DNA from: Flavobacterium aquidurense
GTDB taxonomy: Bacteria; Bacteroidota; Bacteroidia; Flavobacteriales; Flavobacteriaceae
Assembly (NCBI GenBank): GCA_900107365.1
Contig: FNPS01000010.1
Location: 1 to 64,000, forward strand
Length of the DNA: 64,000 nt
Direction: 5' to 3'
Shown: piece by piece, positions 33,316-43,786 of the stretch
Numbering within the stretch: position 1 is the first letter of the stretch
Layout: the number at the start of each line of letters is the position of its first letter
The notes under the pieces: model-generated
What the model was told of the DNA's origin: nothing
The model's input: the letters and a program-made list of their open reading frames with translations, nothing else
The model's database searches: none
Program-made: the position numbers and the translations under genes

Positions 33316-36300
33316 TTATTTTTTTATGATTTTAATATATTCTGGAGTTTCCAAATAGATTTTGGCCGCGTAAATTCCTGATGGTTGATTTTCAAGATTT
33401 AGTTTTGCAGTTCCATTTTCGATAACATACGTTTTGCTAGAAACTAACTGACCACCAAAATTGTAAAGTTCAATTGTAACTTCATTTTTGTCAGTTGGAA
33501 TTTCAATCTCAAAACTGCCACTAGTTGGATTCGGGTAAGCAGAAAGAACAGTTCCTAAAATTTCTGATGTCTTAATCTTTTTAGCATAAACTCCTTCGCA
33601 GGCTTTTGCAGTTGCCACTTCGATTAATCCGCCTTCGCTAAGTTCTACAGAGAAATTAGAATCTACAGTTTGGAATTGTTCATTTCCGTCAACAAAAACA
33701 GTAAATGGTGCAGTACCTTCCGTAATTTCGATAGCTACTTTTTTAGATGCAATACTAGATTTCCCGGCGATTGTACCCCCTTTTGCAATAGTTACAGTAA
33801 AGTTTTGTTCGAAAATCATATTAGGAATGCTAATCTTGATTTTGTAAACTCCAGGTGTTAAAGCAGTAACTTTTAAGTTATTGTTTGTAAAAGTATAAGG
33901 CTTGTCATTTATAGTAGCAGCATAATCAAATGCTGATTTTGCTATAATGCTTATTTCTCCATTATTTTCACCAAGACAAGATTCTCCTTTAGTTTCAATA
34001 GCAAAATTGTTTGAAGGTAAAGTTAATTCTCCAGTACATTCTGTATTAAAAGTTGCGATAACATCTTTATTTCCAGAAAAATTGGCAATAGCAAAAGTTA
34101 CATCATCAACAAGTATACAAAATAATTGTGGGTTTGTTTTGAATGAAATGTTATAATTTGTCAATAAAGTATTTTTACCATTTCTTAAATTCAGACTTGT
34201 TAAATTATTTTCCTGAACATAGAAAGCAAGTAAGGCTGGATTTGTTGTTATATCTACAGCTGTTAATTTGTTTTTAGAAAGATCTAATACTTTTAAAGCT
34301 GTTAATTTAGAAAAATCTATAGCTGTTAATTGGTTAGCAGAAACATTTAAATTAGTTAATAGTATGTTTTTTGAAACATTTAAAGTTGTTAACTGATTAT
34401 TGTTTGCAGTCAAAGTAGTCAAAGCCACATTTGTAGAAAGATCTAAATTTGTTAGCTGATTAGTATACACAGACAAATTCGTTAAAGCCACATTTGCAGA
34501 AACATTTAAATTTGTTAGTTTATTATTATGCACATCCAAACTTGTTAAAGCTACATTTTTAGAAACATTTAAATTTGTTAGCTGGTTAGTGTACACAGAC
34601 AAATTAGTTAAACCCACATTTGTAGAAACATCTAAGGTTGTTAACTGATTGTTATACACAGACAAATAAGTTAAAGCCACATTTGCAGAAACATCCAAAG
34701 TAGTTAAAGCATTGCTATAAGCGTATAAAGTTTTTAATTTCAGGTTTTTGGAAATGTCTACTGTTTTTAAACCAGCATTAGATATGTCTAAATTTTCTAA
34801 TGCAGTAAAATCCTGAAGACCTGTTAAATCAGAAACTTTCAATACAGCGTCACTTAGATTCAGGTTGGTTATGTTTGCAATACTAGATGTAAACACTTTT
34901 CCGTTTTCACCATCTTTATCTATATTTCTGGCAATTAATAATTTTTCAAAATTAACATCAGGAATTAATGTGTATTTTCCGTTTACAGGACAAGCTTCAG
35001 ATGAATATGTTGCCGTTGCATCTTTTGCAATCCAGTTTTTAGTAGAGAAATCAGCATCATCTACCTGAATACAAAGTAAGTTTGGATTTTGTGTGAAGTT
35101 TCCAAAAAACACTCTTTCCATGTTCACATTGTTTCCGTTTTTCAAGTTTAAGTTGTACAAATTATTAGATGCACAATCAATTTCTTTTAATACTATATTT
35201 TTAGAAATATCTAAATTTTCTAATTGATTGATGCTGGCACTTAAGATCGTTAATTTGGTATTTTTAGAAGTATTTAAAACGGTAAGAGCATTTGTGCTAC
35301 AGTTTAAATTGTTTAATTGAATAAGTCTTGAAACGTCTAACGTCTTAATCGCATTGTTACTGCAATTTAAACTGGTCAATGATGTAACACCAGAAAGATC
35401 GCCTAAAGTTGTAATAGCATTTGCGCTGCAGTTTAAACTAACTAAGCTGTAGTTTGTAGAAACATCAAGAGAAGTCAATTGATTTTTACTTACATTTAAA
35501 TTGGCCAGCACTCGATTTTTTGAAACATCAATTTTTGTCAATTTATTATCAGCTGCTTCTAACGTAGTCAATGCAGCAAAATTTTGTATTCCGGTCAGGT
35601 CCGTAATATTGCTTTTTGATACATTAAGAGAAGTTACAGTATCGATGCTAAAAGTTGCTACTTTTCCGTTTGGACCATCTTTGTCAATTCCAAGAGCGAT
35701 TAGTTTGTTTTCAAAATTAACATCGGGAATTAGTGTAAAAGGCTCTCCATTTGGACATATTTCCGATGAAAAGTTTGATGTTGCATCTTTGATTGTACTC
35801 CATTTTTCGTTTGAAAAAGTAACATCGTCAACAGAAATACAAGTTAGGTACTGGTTTCTTTTTAAACTGGAATAATTGATGTTTATTAAACTATTAGCAC
35901 CATTTTTTAAATTCAGATTGTATAGTTTATTGTCAGCCACATTTAATTGAGAAAGTTTATTGTTTTTAGACAAATCCAAAGTGTTGATCTGATTTTGAGA
36001 ACAATTTAATACACCTAAAAGTGGATTATTTGAAACATCTAAAGAAGTTAGTAAATTGCTATAAATAGATAGATACTCCAATTTTGCGTTTTGAGATAAA
36101 TTGATATTGTTCAATTTATTACTACCAACTTCCAGACGATATAATTTGCTGTTTTTAGAAACTTCTACCGTTGTGAATTGATTGCGGTCAATATTTAGAG
36201 TGCTTAATTCTGTATTTTTTGAAACGTCAAGCGTTGTTAATTGATTGCCTGCAATACTAAAAGAGCTTAGTAAAGTATTGTTTGATAAATCAATATCTGT

Positions 36301-39300
36301 TAATTGATTAGAGGCAAGATCTAAACTAATTAATCCTGTGTTTTTAGAAAGATCAATGGTTTTAATAGTGTTATTATTTACAGTTAATGAAGTCAGGGCT
36401 TTAAAATCCTGAATACCTGTTAAATCAGAAACTTTATTCTTACTATCATTTACTGTTAAAGATGTTAATGTTGAAATGCTTGCAGTACGAACCTTTCCAT
36501 TTTCACCATCTTTATCTAAACCTTTAGCAATTAATATTCTTTCAAAACTTAGATCAGGTATTAATGTTTGCTGTTCGTTTAACGGACAAGCTTCTGATGA
36601 ATAAGTTGCTGTGGCATCTTTTGCAACCCAGTTTGCTTCAGCAAAGGCGGCATCATCAACTGCAATACATACTAAATGTGGATTTAAGGTGAAATTACCA
36701 AAAATCATACGTTGCATGTTTGCGTTATTACCGTTTTTCAAATTAAGATTGTAAAGATCGTTAGAAGCACAATCTAATTCTTTCAAAAGAGTATTTTTTG
36801 AAACATCTAAATATTGCAATTTATTAAAACTAGTACTTAACAAAGTAAGTTTCGTATTTTTTAAAACATCAAGTGCCTCAATAGCATTAGAATTACAGCT
36901 TAAACTGTTTAATTCTGTGTTTTTTGTAACATTTAAAGCGGTAATCGCATTATAAGCACAATTCAAAGTGTTTAAGGACGTGTTAGTCGCAACATTAAGG
37001 GAAGTCAGTTTATTTTCGCTTACATTCAATGTTTTCAGGTCAATATTTTTAGAAATATTGATTGTTGCCAGGTTGTTATTGCTGGCGTCTAAGGATGTTA
37101 AAGCTGTAAAATCCTGAATTCCTGTTAAATCTGTAATACCACTTTTTGATACATTTAAACTTGTCAAAGTAACAATATTCATGGTTTCAACTTTTCCGGC
37201 TATGCCATCTTTATCAATGCCTAAAGCAATTAATTTAGCTTCAAAGTTGGCATCAGGAATTAAAGTATAAGGTATTACAACCGGACAAGCAACTGAAGAG
37301 AAAGTAGCTGATGCATCTTTTTTTGCAGACCAATTTGTATCAGAATAAGAAACATTATCAACTTGTATACATTTCAAATCCGGATTTCCTGTAAAACGCC
37401 AACCTCCATTGTTTCCTGATGAAACATCTATTAAAGTATTGGCCCCATTTTTGAAATTTAGATTTACAAGTCTGTTATTATCAGCTAATACCTGAACAAT
37501 TTTTGAATTCTTAGAGAAATCTAAATTTCTAATCTGATTTCCTTGACACCAAACTTGAAAAACGTCGGGATTTTTTGAGATGTCAAAAGACGTTAATTTG
37601 TTATTGTCTGCAAGAATATAAGTCAGTTTTGTATTTGCAGAGACGTCAATTTTACTTATGTTGTTTCTGCCAAATTGTAGCGTTTTTAGATTTAAATTAT
37701 TAGTCAGATTAATTTCTGAAAGAAGGTTGTTGCTTAAATCGATAGAAATTAATGCTGTGTTTTTTGACAGTTCAATCTTTGATAATTTGTTACTGCTAAG
37801 ATCCAGGCTTGTTAAAGCGATGTTTTTAGAAAGATCTACTGTTTCTACTGCATTGCCATAACCTTGTAGCTGAAGTAAAGAAGTAAAATCCTGGATTCCT
37901 GTTAAGTCAGTAATACCCAGGTTGTATATGTTTATAATAGTGATTTTATCAATATTTTCGGTTAATACTTTTCCGTTTTTACCATCTTTATCAATATTTC
38001 TGGAGATCAGATAATCTTCAAATTTAGGATCTGGAATTAGAGTATAAACATTACAGTCTAAACTAAAGCCCGTTGCTGCATCTTTGGTAACAACCCATTT
38101 GGAAGCAAGAGTAAGATCTGGTACTTCTACACAAGTCAATGCTGGATTGTTTGATGTATTTAAAGTTGTCAATGCCGTATTTTTAGAAAGATTCAATCTT
38201 TTTAATGCATTGCCAGAGGCATTTAAATTTGTTAATGCAGTAAAACCTTCAATTCCTGCCAGGTTAGTAATTCCTTTTGCCGAAACATCTAATGTGCTAA
38301 CAATATTAATGCTGGAGTTTAAAACTGCACCATTTTTTCCATCAGTATCAATGCCTAAAGCCATCAACTGATCTTCGAATTTTGAATCTGGAATAAGAGT
38401 AGAAAGCGAACAGTCTAAAGAAGTAAAATTAGCATCTTTGTCTTTTATTGCAGACCAGTTCGTATTAGAATAAGCAGTATTATCAACTTGAATACAACTT
38501 AGTGGATTGCTTCCAAATGATGAATCATTAGAGCTACCCATTGAATTACCGTTAACATTAATGTAACCAATAGAACGACTTAATAAAAAGTTGGCATTAT
38601 TGCCATTTTTTAAATTCAGACTACTTAGCTTGTTAGAACTACAGTTCAAGGTAATTAGAGCATTATTGCTGCTAAGATCCAAAGATGTTAATTGATTTCC
38701 ATAGATGGTTAAATCTGTTAATAATTTGTTTTTTGAAAGATCAATGCTCGTTAATTTATTTGAACTGGCATCTAAGACCTTTAATGCCGTATTAGTAGAT
38801 AAGTTCAAAGAACTAATAAGGTTGCCTGAAAAGCTTACTTGTTTCAGAGCTGTGTTTTTTGTTAGATCTAAACTGGTTAACTTATTACCTCTAAGTTGTA
38901 ATTCAAGAAGACTTGTATTGGTTGAGAGGTCTAAAGTCGTTAAATAGTTATTTGTGGCCTCAAGATATTGAAGGGCTGTGTTCGAAGTTAGATTAAGCGT
39001 CAATAAATTGAGATTAGCGCAGTCTAGAAAAATCAAATTTGGATTTTTACTTACATCAAAGTTTTTTAAACTGTAGTTACCCCCGCAGTTCAATCTAAGC
39101 AAGTTAGGATTTTTGCTAAGATCAAGACTTGTTAAACCCGTCTGGCTACAATCTAAAGTAGTTAACGCAGTAAAATCTTCAATACCACTCAAATCACTTA
39201 TTGAGCTGTTTGAAACATTAAGAGAGGTTAGAGTATTGATGTTTATTGTTGGAACCTGACCATCAGTAGCACCAGAATCAAGACCAAGCACAATTAATCT

Positions 39301-39837
39301 TTTTTCAAAATTAAGATTAGGAATTTTTGTGTATTGTTCTGTACCTTGAACATAAACTTGAACTGCATCAATCAAAACTTCATAAGAGGCGCTGTCAAAA
39401 CTAAAAGTAGAAAGCGATAAATTGTATGATAAATCTTTATCTGCGGTAAAAGTAGTTACTTTTTCTGTCCATAAATTGTTTGTAGCAAATGTACTGCTGG
39501 ACAAAGTGGCTGCAGCTCCCGTTTGGGAAATATTTAGCGAAATAGGATGGTCACCACTATAATTACTACTAACATATTTGTACTTATACTTTATAGTGTA
39601 AGTAACTCCTGCTTTCATAGGAACAAGAGTAGTAATTTTTGGAGAAACGGTTGAATAATACAATCTCGCACTATATTGTGATGTTGTATAATCATAATTA
39701 GAATTAACAACATTCGCTATAGTCCAATTTTGTATCAATCCGTTGGCGGTAGTAAATTCGCCATTCGGAACCAAATTAATCTGCGCATAAAGCGAAAAAT
39801 TTGCCAATAACAGCAATAAGAGTAGTTTTGTTTTCAT
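33316..39837 (-). CDS. Giant T9SS-secreted leucine-rich-repeat protein
   Basis: 2173 aa. Signal peptide LLLLLLLANFSLYAQ, then a jelly-roll/CBM-like N-domain (about 20-165). Seven super-repeats start at about residues 170, 480, 597, 858, 1089, 1366 and 1620. Each opens with TLIPDxxFExxLIALGIDKDG and SLNVSxxxITDLTGIQDF, then carries a run of 21-residue LRRs (TSLDLSKNTALTTLNVSNNQ type), and most close with a cap like LxCIQVDDxxFSxxNW ... AxFSSxxC with paired Cys. A C-terminal beta domain (about 1900-2090) and a T9SS type A sorting domain (AYPNPTSGSFEIEIP ... GIYAAKIYLETPE) end the protein. The LRRs resemble internalin/BspA-type adhesins. A -7-like box lies at 39863-39870. Adhesion or ligand binding is inferred. 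Confidence 0.9.
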   Translation of the reverse strand: MKTKLLLLLLLANFSLYAQINLVPNGEFTTANGLIQNWTIANVVNSNYDYTTSQYSARLYYSTVSPKITTLVPMKAGVTYTIKYKYKYVSSNYSGDHPISLNISQTGAAATLSSSTFATNNLWTEKVTTFTADKDLSYNLSLSTFSFDSASYEVLIDAVQVYVQGTEQYTKIPNLNFEKRLIVLGLDSGATDGQVPTININTLTSLNVSNSSISDLSGIEDFTALTTLDCSQTGLTSLDLSKNPNLLRLNCGGNYSLKNFDVSKNPNLIFLDCANLNLLTLNLTSNTALQYLEATNNYLTTLDLSTNTSLLELQLRGNKLTSLDLTKNTALKQVSFSGNLISSLNLSTNTALKVLDASSNKLTSIDLSKNKLLTDLTIYGNQLTSLDLSSNNALITLNCSSNKLSSLNLKNGNNANFLLSRSIGYINVNGNSMGSSNDSSFGSNPLSCIQVDNTAYSNTNWSAIKDKDANFTSLDCSLSTLIPDSKFEDQLMALGIDTDGKNGAVLNSSINIVSTLDVSAKGITNLAGIEGFTALTNLNASGNALKRLNLSKNTALTTLNTSNNPALTCVEVPDLTLASKWVVTKDAATGFSLDCNVYTLIPDPKFEDYLISRNIDKDGKNGKVLTENIDKITIINIYNLGITDLTGIQDFTSLLQLQGYGNAVETVDLSKNIALTSLDLSSNKLSKIELSKNTALISIDLSNNLLSEINLTNNLNLKTLQFGRNNISKIDVSANTKLTYILADNNKLTSFDISKNPDVFQVWCQGNQIRNLDFSKNSKIVQVLADNNRLVNLNFKNGANTLIDVSSGNNGGWRFTGNPDLKCIQVDNVSYSDTNWSAKKDASATFSSVACPVVIPYTLIPDANFEAKLIALGIDKDGIAGKVETMNIVTLTSLNVSKSGITDLTGIQDFTALTSLDASNNNLATINISKNIDLKTLNVSENKLTSLNVATNTSLNTLNCAYNAITALNVTKNTELNSLSCNSNAIEALDVLKNTKLTLLSTSFNKLQYLDVSKNTLLKELDCASNDLYNLNLKNGNNANMQRMIFGNFTLNPHLVCIAVDDAAFAEANWVAKDATATYSSEACPLNEQQTLIPDLSFERILIAKGLDKDGENGKVRTASISTLTSLTVNDSKNKVSDLTGIQDFKALTSLTVNNNTIKTIDLSKNTGLISLDLASNQLTDIDLSNNTLLSSFSIAGNQLTTLDVSKNTELSTLNIDRNQFTTVEVSKNSKLYRLEVGSNKLNNINLSQNAKLEYLSIYSNLLTSLDVSNNPLLGVLNCSQNQINTLDLSKNNKLSQLNVADNKLYNLNLKNGANSLININYSSLKRNQYLTCISVDDVTFSNEKWSTIKDATSNFSSEICPNGEPFTLIPDVNFENKLIALGIDKDGPNGKVATFSIDTVTSLNVSKSNITDLTGIQNFAALTTLEAADNKLTKIDVSKNRVLANLNVSKNQLTSLDVSTNYSLVSLNCSANAITTLGDLSGVTSLTSLNCSNNAIKTLDVSRLIQLNNLNCSTNALTVLNTSKNTKLTILSASINQLENLDISKNIVLKEIDCASNNLYNLNLKNGNNVNMERVFFGNFTQNPNLLCIQVDDADFSTKNWIAKDATATYSSEACPVNGKYTLIPDVNFEKLLIARNIDKDGENGKVFTSSIANITNLNLSDAVLKVSDLTGLQDFTALENLDISNAGLKTVDISKNLKLKTLYAYSNALTTLDVSANVALTYLSVYNNQLTTLDVSTNVGLTNLSVYTNQLTNLNVSKNVALTSLDVHNNKLTNLNVSANVALTNLSVYTNQLTNLDLSTNVALTTLTANNNQLTTLNVSKNILLTNLNVSANQLTAIDFSKLTALKVLDLSKNKLTAVDITTNPALLAFYVQENNLTSLNLRNGKNTLLTNYNISFKTNPQLFCILVDDVTFAIANFSGNKDVIATFNTECTGELTLPSNNFAIETKGESCLGENNGEISIIAKSAFDYAATINDKPYTFTNNNLKVTALTPGVYKIKISIPNMIFEQNFTVTIAKGGTIAGKSSIASKKVAIEITEGTAPFTVFVDGNEQFQTVDSNFSVELSEGGLIEVATAKACEGVYAKKIKTSEILGTVLSAYPNPTSGSFEIEIPTDKNEVTIELYNFGGQLVSSKTYVIENGTAKLNLENQPSGIYAAKIYLETPEYIKIIKK

Positions 39838-39862
39838 AGAATAAGTTTATGATTCGGTCGCG

Positions 39863-39870
39863 CAAGTGTA
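39863..39870 (-). promoter_or_regulatory. Possible -7 box of the LRR operon
   Basis: TACACTTG on the minus strand has one mismatch to TAnnTTTG, 26 nt before the ATG at 39837. Confidence 0.35.
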
Positions 39871-40124
39871 CAATTTTTAAACGGACTTTCCTTACGGGAA
39901 AACGTAAAGGCTGTGTTATATTAATATAAACACAAAGAAATAATTTGAGCTATAATTTTTACGTAAGAAATAGCTTTAATTCTTTATAAGAAATAGTTTT
40001 GCCAGCATTCAGAATTTTCATAAATTACAATCAAAATAGTCATAAGACAGTGTTAACTGTTAGTATTATGTAACAAAAAATCATAATTTAGACCCATATT
40101 TTAACTTTTATCCTAATTACAGAC

Positions 40125-41759
40125 ATGAGTCATATAAAACCTAATAGTTTATCTGCTTTTGCATTACTTGTTTTAGCAGGTTGTAGTGTAACGCTACAAG
40201 CACAAAATTCAACTCCTAAAACAGCGATTACTGCTCCTTTAGCAATTGTAAAAAAAGCTCCGGTTACTGAAAATGAATTAAAAAGATGGAGCCATCTGGA
40301 TCTGGTAAAAGATACTATAGCGGGAATGAGTGTTGATAAGGCTTATGCTGAATTATTGCAAGGGAAAACAGGTGTAAAAGTAATAGTTGGTATTGTCGAT
40401 TCAGGTGTTGATATTGAGCACGAAGATTTGAAAGGCATGATTTGGACAAATCCTAAAGAAATTCCGGGAAACGGAATTGATGATGATAAAAACGGATTTA
40501 TTGATGATGTTCACGGATGGAATTTCCTTGGCGATGCCGTTCATGAAAACCTTGAAATGACACGCGTGGTTAAAAAAGGAGATGATGGTTCTGCCCAATA
40601 TAAAAATGCTTTGGCACAATATACGGAGCGATATGACAAAGCCATAAAAGACAAACAACAAGTAGACTTTTTATTAGAGGTTCACAATACGATTAAAAAA
40701 GAATTAAATAAAACGACTTATAAACTTGAAGATTTAAGCACGATCACGTCTACAGATCCAAAAGTTAGTCAAAGCAAAAAGATCATGACCCAAATTTTTA
40801 CCAATGCGGGGCCAACTTTTGATCCTGAAGCGGAATTGGAAGAGTACAGAAAACAAGTTTATGGCGAGTTAGATTATAATTTGAATAAAGAATTTGACGG
40901 AAGAAAAATCGTAGGCGATAATCCTGATGACATCAAAAATGATCATTATGGAAACAATGTTGTTTTTGGTCCGGATAAAGAAGAAGCACTTCACGGAACT
41001 CACGTAGCCGGAATTATCGCGCAAGTTCGTGGTAATAATTTAGGTGGAGACGGAATCGCTAATAACGTTGAAATTTTGACCGTAAGAGCGGTGCCAGACG
41101 GAGATGAATATGATAAAGATATTGCATTGGCAATTCGTTATGCTGTTGATAACGGTGCAAAAGTGATTAACGGAAGTTTCGGAAAAAGTTTTTCTCCTCA
41201 CAAACAATGGGTTTATGACGCTTTAAAATATGCTAAGAAAAAAGATGTTTTAATTGTTCATGCAGCAGGTAACGATGGATACAATATCGATGAAACAAAA
41301 AACATCAATTATCCTAATGATTCTGAAGATAACGTAAAAGAGTTTACAGATAACGTAATTACAATTGGTGCGATCAATAAAACGTATGGAGAAAATGTTG
41401 TAGCGCCATTTTCGAACTTCGGAAAAATCAATGTAGATGTTTTTGCTCCGGGTGAGGAAATTTATGCAACAGTTCCGAATAATAAATACAAATATTTGCA
41501 AGGAACATCAATGGCATCACCAAATGCTGCCGGAGTTGCGGCCTTAATTCGTTCTTATTATCCAAAATTGAAAGCCAATCAGGTAAAACAAATTTTGATG
41601 GATTCTGGAGTTGCACTTCCTTCAAAAATAGTTTTGGGAGAAAATCCTAATCCAGATGCAGAACCAGTAGCAGTTTCATCAGCTGAATCATCAAAAACAG
41701 CTAAAATGGTCAATGCGTATAATGCTCTATTGATGGCTGAAAAGATGTCGAAGAAATAA
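40125..41759 (+). CDS. Subtilisin-like serine peptidase (S8), lipoprotein
   Basis: 544 aa. The catalytic triad is Asp92 (GIVDSGVD), His290 (HGTHVAG) and Ser462 (GTSMASP). A long insert of about 190 residues between Asp and His is typical of the Bacteroidetes S8 subgroup. The signal region SAFALLVLAGC has a lipobox (Cys19), so it is probably a lipid-anchored envelope protease. No C-terminal T9SS domain; the protein ends shortly after the peptidase domain. It is followed by a terminator and then an M1 peptidase gene in the same direction. Confidence 0.93.
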   Translation: MSHIKPNSLSAFALLVLAGCSVTLQAQNSTPKTAITAPLAIVKKAPVTENELKRWSHLDLVKDTIAGMSVDKAYAELLQGKTGVKVIVGIVDSGVDIEHEDLKGMIWTNPKEIPGNGIDDDKNGFIDDVHGWNFLGDAVHENLEMTRVVKKGDDGSAQYKNALAQYTERYDKAIKDKQQVDFLLEVHNTIKKELNKTTYKLEDLSTITSTDPKVSQSKKIMTQIFTNAGPTFDPEAELEEYRKQVYGELDYNLNKEFDGRKIVGDNPDDIKNDHYGNNVVFGPDKEEALHGTHVAGIIAQVRGNNLGGDGIANNVEILTVRAVPDGDEYDKDIALAIRYAVDNGAKVINGSFGKSFSPHKQWVYDALKYAKKKDVLIVHAAGNDGYNIDETKNINYPNDSEDNVKEFTDNVITIGAINKTYGENVVAPFSNFGKINVDVFAPGEEIYATVPNNKYKYLQGTSMASPNAAGVAALIRSYYPKLKANQVKQILMDSGVALPSKIVLGENPNPDAEPVAVSSAESSKTAKMVNAYNALLMAEKMSKK

Positions 41760-41781
41760 ATAATATAAAATACTAATCACG

Positions 41782-41812
41782 ATGGAAGAGTGGCAACTCT
41801 TCCATTTTTATT
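41782..41812 (+). terminator. Intrinsic terminator between the S8 and M1 genes
   Basis: Stem ATGGAAGAGT / ACTCTTCCAT with a short loop, followed by TTTTTATT, 22 nt after the S8 stop codon. Confidence 0.65.
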
Positions 41813-41818
41813 AAAACA

Positions 41819-43702
41819 ATGATGCGAAAAATTATACTATTATCCTTTTTGAGTTTTGGTTTAAACTCAGCATTTGCACAAAACGCCCCATATTGGCAAC
41901 AACATGTTGATTACAAAATGGAGGTTGCTATGGATGTCAAAAACTATCAGTACAAAGGAAAACAAGAGTTGGTGTACACCAATAATTCTCCTGATACTTT
42001 AAGAAAAGTATTTTACCATTTATATCCAAATGCTTTTCAGCCAGGAAGCGAAATGGATGCACGTTTGCACTCCATAAAAGATCCTGATGCAAGGATGGTA
42101 AACAAAATTAAAGATGCTGATGGCAAAGAGATAAAACAAAGCCGTATTGAAACTTTAAAACCAAACGAAATTGGTTTTTTAAAAATTACTAATTTCAAAC
42201 AAGATGGTGTTACGGCTCAAACCAGAACGTCATCTACAATTTTAGAAGTGACTTTAGCGAAACCAATTTTGCCAAATTCTAAAACAACTTTCACCTTAGA
42301 TTTTGATGGACAAGTTCCGGTTCAGGTTCGTCGTTCAGGAAGGAATAATAAAGAAGGTGTCGAATTATCGATGTCACAATGGTACCCAAAATTAGCCGAA
42401 TTTGATTTTGAAGGATGGCATGCTGATCCGTATATCGCGAGAGAATTTCACGGAGTTTGGGGAGATTTTGATGTAAAAATTACCATTGACAAAGAGTACA
42501 CAATTGGTGGTTCTGGATATTTGCAGGATAAAAACACCATTGGTCATGGTTATGAAGATGCTGGTGTAAATGTTGTTTATCCAAAAAAAGCAAAAACTTT
42601 GACATGGCATTTTATTGCACCAAATGTTCACGATTTTACATGGGCTGCTGATAAAGAATATACACACGATATTGTAAAAGGACCAAATGATGTTGATTTG
42701 CATTTCTTCTATAAAAATGATCCAAAAACTACCGGAAACTGGAAACAATTAGAGCCTTTAATGGTAAAAGTAATGGATTATTATAACCACAGAGTAGGAG
42801 CTTATCCATACAAACAATATTCATTTATTCAGGGCGGAGACGGTGGAATGGAGTATGCAATGTGTACTCTAATGTTAGGAAGCGGAACTCTTGAAGGAAT
42901 TTTAGGAACAGCAACACACGAATTAGGACACTCTTGGTTCCAGCATATTCTAGCTTCAAATGAATCAAAACACCCGTGGATGGATGAAGGTTTTACAACT
43001 TACATCGAAGACAGTGCTTTGAATGAATTGAAAGGAGATAAAAAAGAAGAAAACCCGTTTAAAGGAAATTATGCTGCTTATTACAGTTTAGTAAATTCTG
43101 GTAAAGAACAACCGCAAACAACTCATGGTGATCGTTACGACGAAAACAGACCGTACAGTATTTCATCTTATGTAAAAGGAAGTATCTTTTTATCGCAATT
43201 GGTTTATGTAATTGGTCAGGAGAATTTAGATGCAACTTTAAAAAGATATTTTCACGATTTTAAATTCAAACACCCAACTCCCAATGATATCAAAAGAACA
43301 GCGGAGAGAGTTTCCGGAGCTGAATTGGATTGGTATTTAATTGATTGGGCTGAAACCGCCAATACGATTGATTACGGAATCAAAGACGTAGCGGATAACG
43401 CAGGAAAAACGACTGTAACGTTAGAAAGAATTGGAAGAATGCCAATGCCTATCGACTTAAAAGTTGACTATGCTGATGGAACTTCTGAGACTTTTTATAT
43501 TCCGTTAAGAATGATGAATTTCATCAAACCAAATCCAAACCCGAATGTTAAAAGAACTGTTTTGGAGGATTGGGCATGGGCGCAATCCAACTATAGTTTT
43601 ACAATCGACAAAAAGAAAACAGCAATCAAAAAAATCACAATTGATCCAAGCGGATTAATGGCAGATGTAAAACCTGCAAATAATGTTTTTGAGGTGAAAT
43701 AA
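41819..43702 (+). CDS. M1 family metallopeptidase
   Basis: 627 aa. The signal peptide ends SAFAQ. Zinc motif HELGH at 367-371 with the second glutamate E390 in WMDEGFTT (HExxH-18-E). The exopeptidase motif is GGMEYAM in place of GxMEN. The N-terminal beta saddle (about 25-270) precedes the catalytic domain. No T9SS domain, so it is most likely a periplasmic aminopeptidase. The gene begins just after the terminator that follows the S8 gene, and may have its own promoter or be partly read through. Confidence 0.93.
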   Translation: MMRKIILLSFLSFGLNSAFAQNAPYWQQHVDYKMEVAMDVKNYQYKGKQELVYTNNSPDTLRKVFYHLYPNAFQPGSEMDARLHSIKDPDARMVNKIKDADGKEIKQSRIETLKPNEIGFLKITNFKQDGVTAQTRTSSTILEVTLAKPILPNSKTTFTLDFDGQVPVQVRRSGRNNKEGVELSMSQWYPKLAEFDFEGWHADPYIAREFHGVWGDFDVKITIDKEYTIGGSGYLQDKNTIGHGYEDAGVNVVYPKKAKTLTWHFIAPNVHDFTWAADKEYTHDIVKGPNDVDLHFFYKNDPKTTGNWKQLEPLMVKVMDYYNHRVGAYPYKQYSFIQGGDGGMEYAMCTLMLGSGTLEGILGTATHELGHSWFQHILASNESKHPWMDEGFTTYIEDSALNELKGDKKEENPFKGNYAAYYSLVNSGKEQPQTTHGDRYDENRPYSISSYVKGSIFLSQLVYVIGQENLDATLKRYFHDFKFKHPTPNDIKRTAERVSGAELDWYLIDWAETANTIDYGIKDVADNAGKTTVTLERIGRMPMPIDLKVDYADGTSETFYIPLRMMNFIKPNPNPNVKRTVLEDWAWAQSNYSFTIDKKKTAIKKITIDPSGLMADVKPANNVFEVK

Positions 43703-43722
43703 GTTAAAATATTCTTTACATA

Positions 43723-43765
43723 AAAAAGCCCTTAAAAAATTATTTTTAAGGGCTTTTTGTTTTTC
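43723..43765. terminator. Bidirectional terminator
   Basis: Stem AAAAAGCCCTTAAAAA / TTTTTAAGGGCTTTTT with loop ATTA, T run on the right and A run on the left. It lies between the convergent M1 and DUF418 genes. Confidence 0.85.
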
Positions 43766-43786
43766 AAATTTTATCTAAAAGTGAGA

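Noticed and set aside
33316..39837. Regular repeats on the plus strand suggesting a CRISPR array or satellite DNA.
   Set aside because: The periodicity (63 nt and multiples) is that of 21-residue LRRs in one long minus-strand frame with no spacer-repeat alternation.
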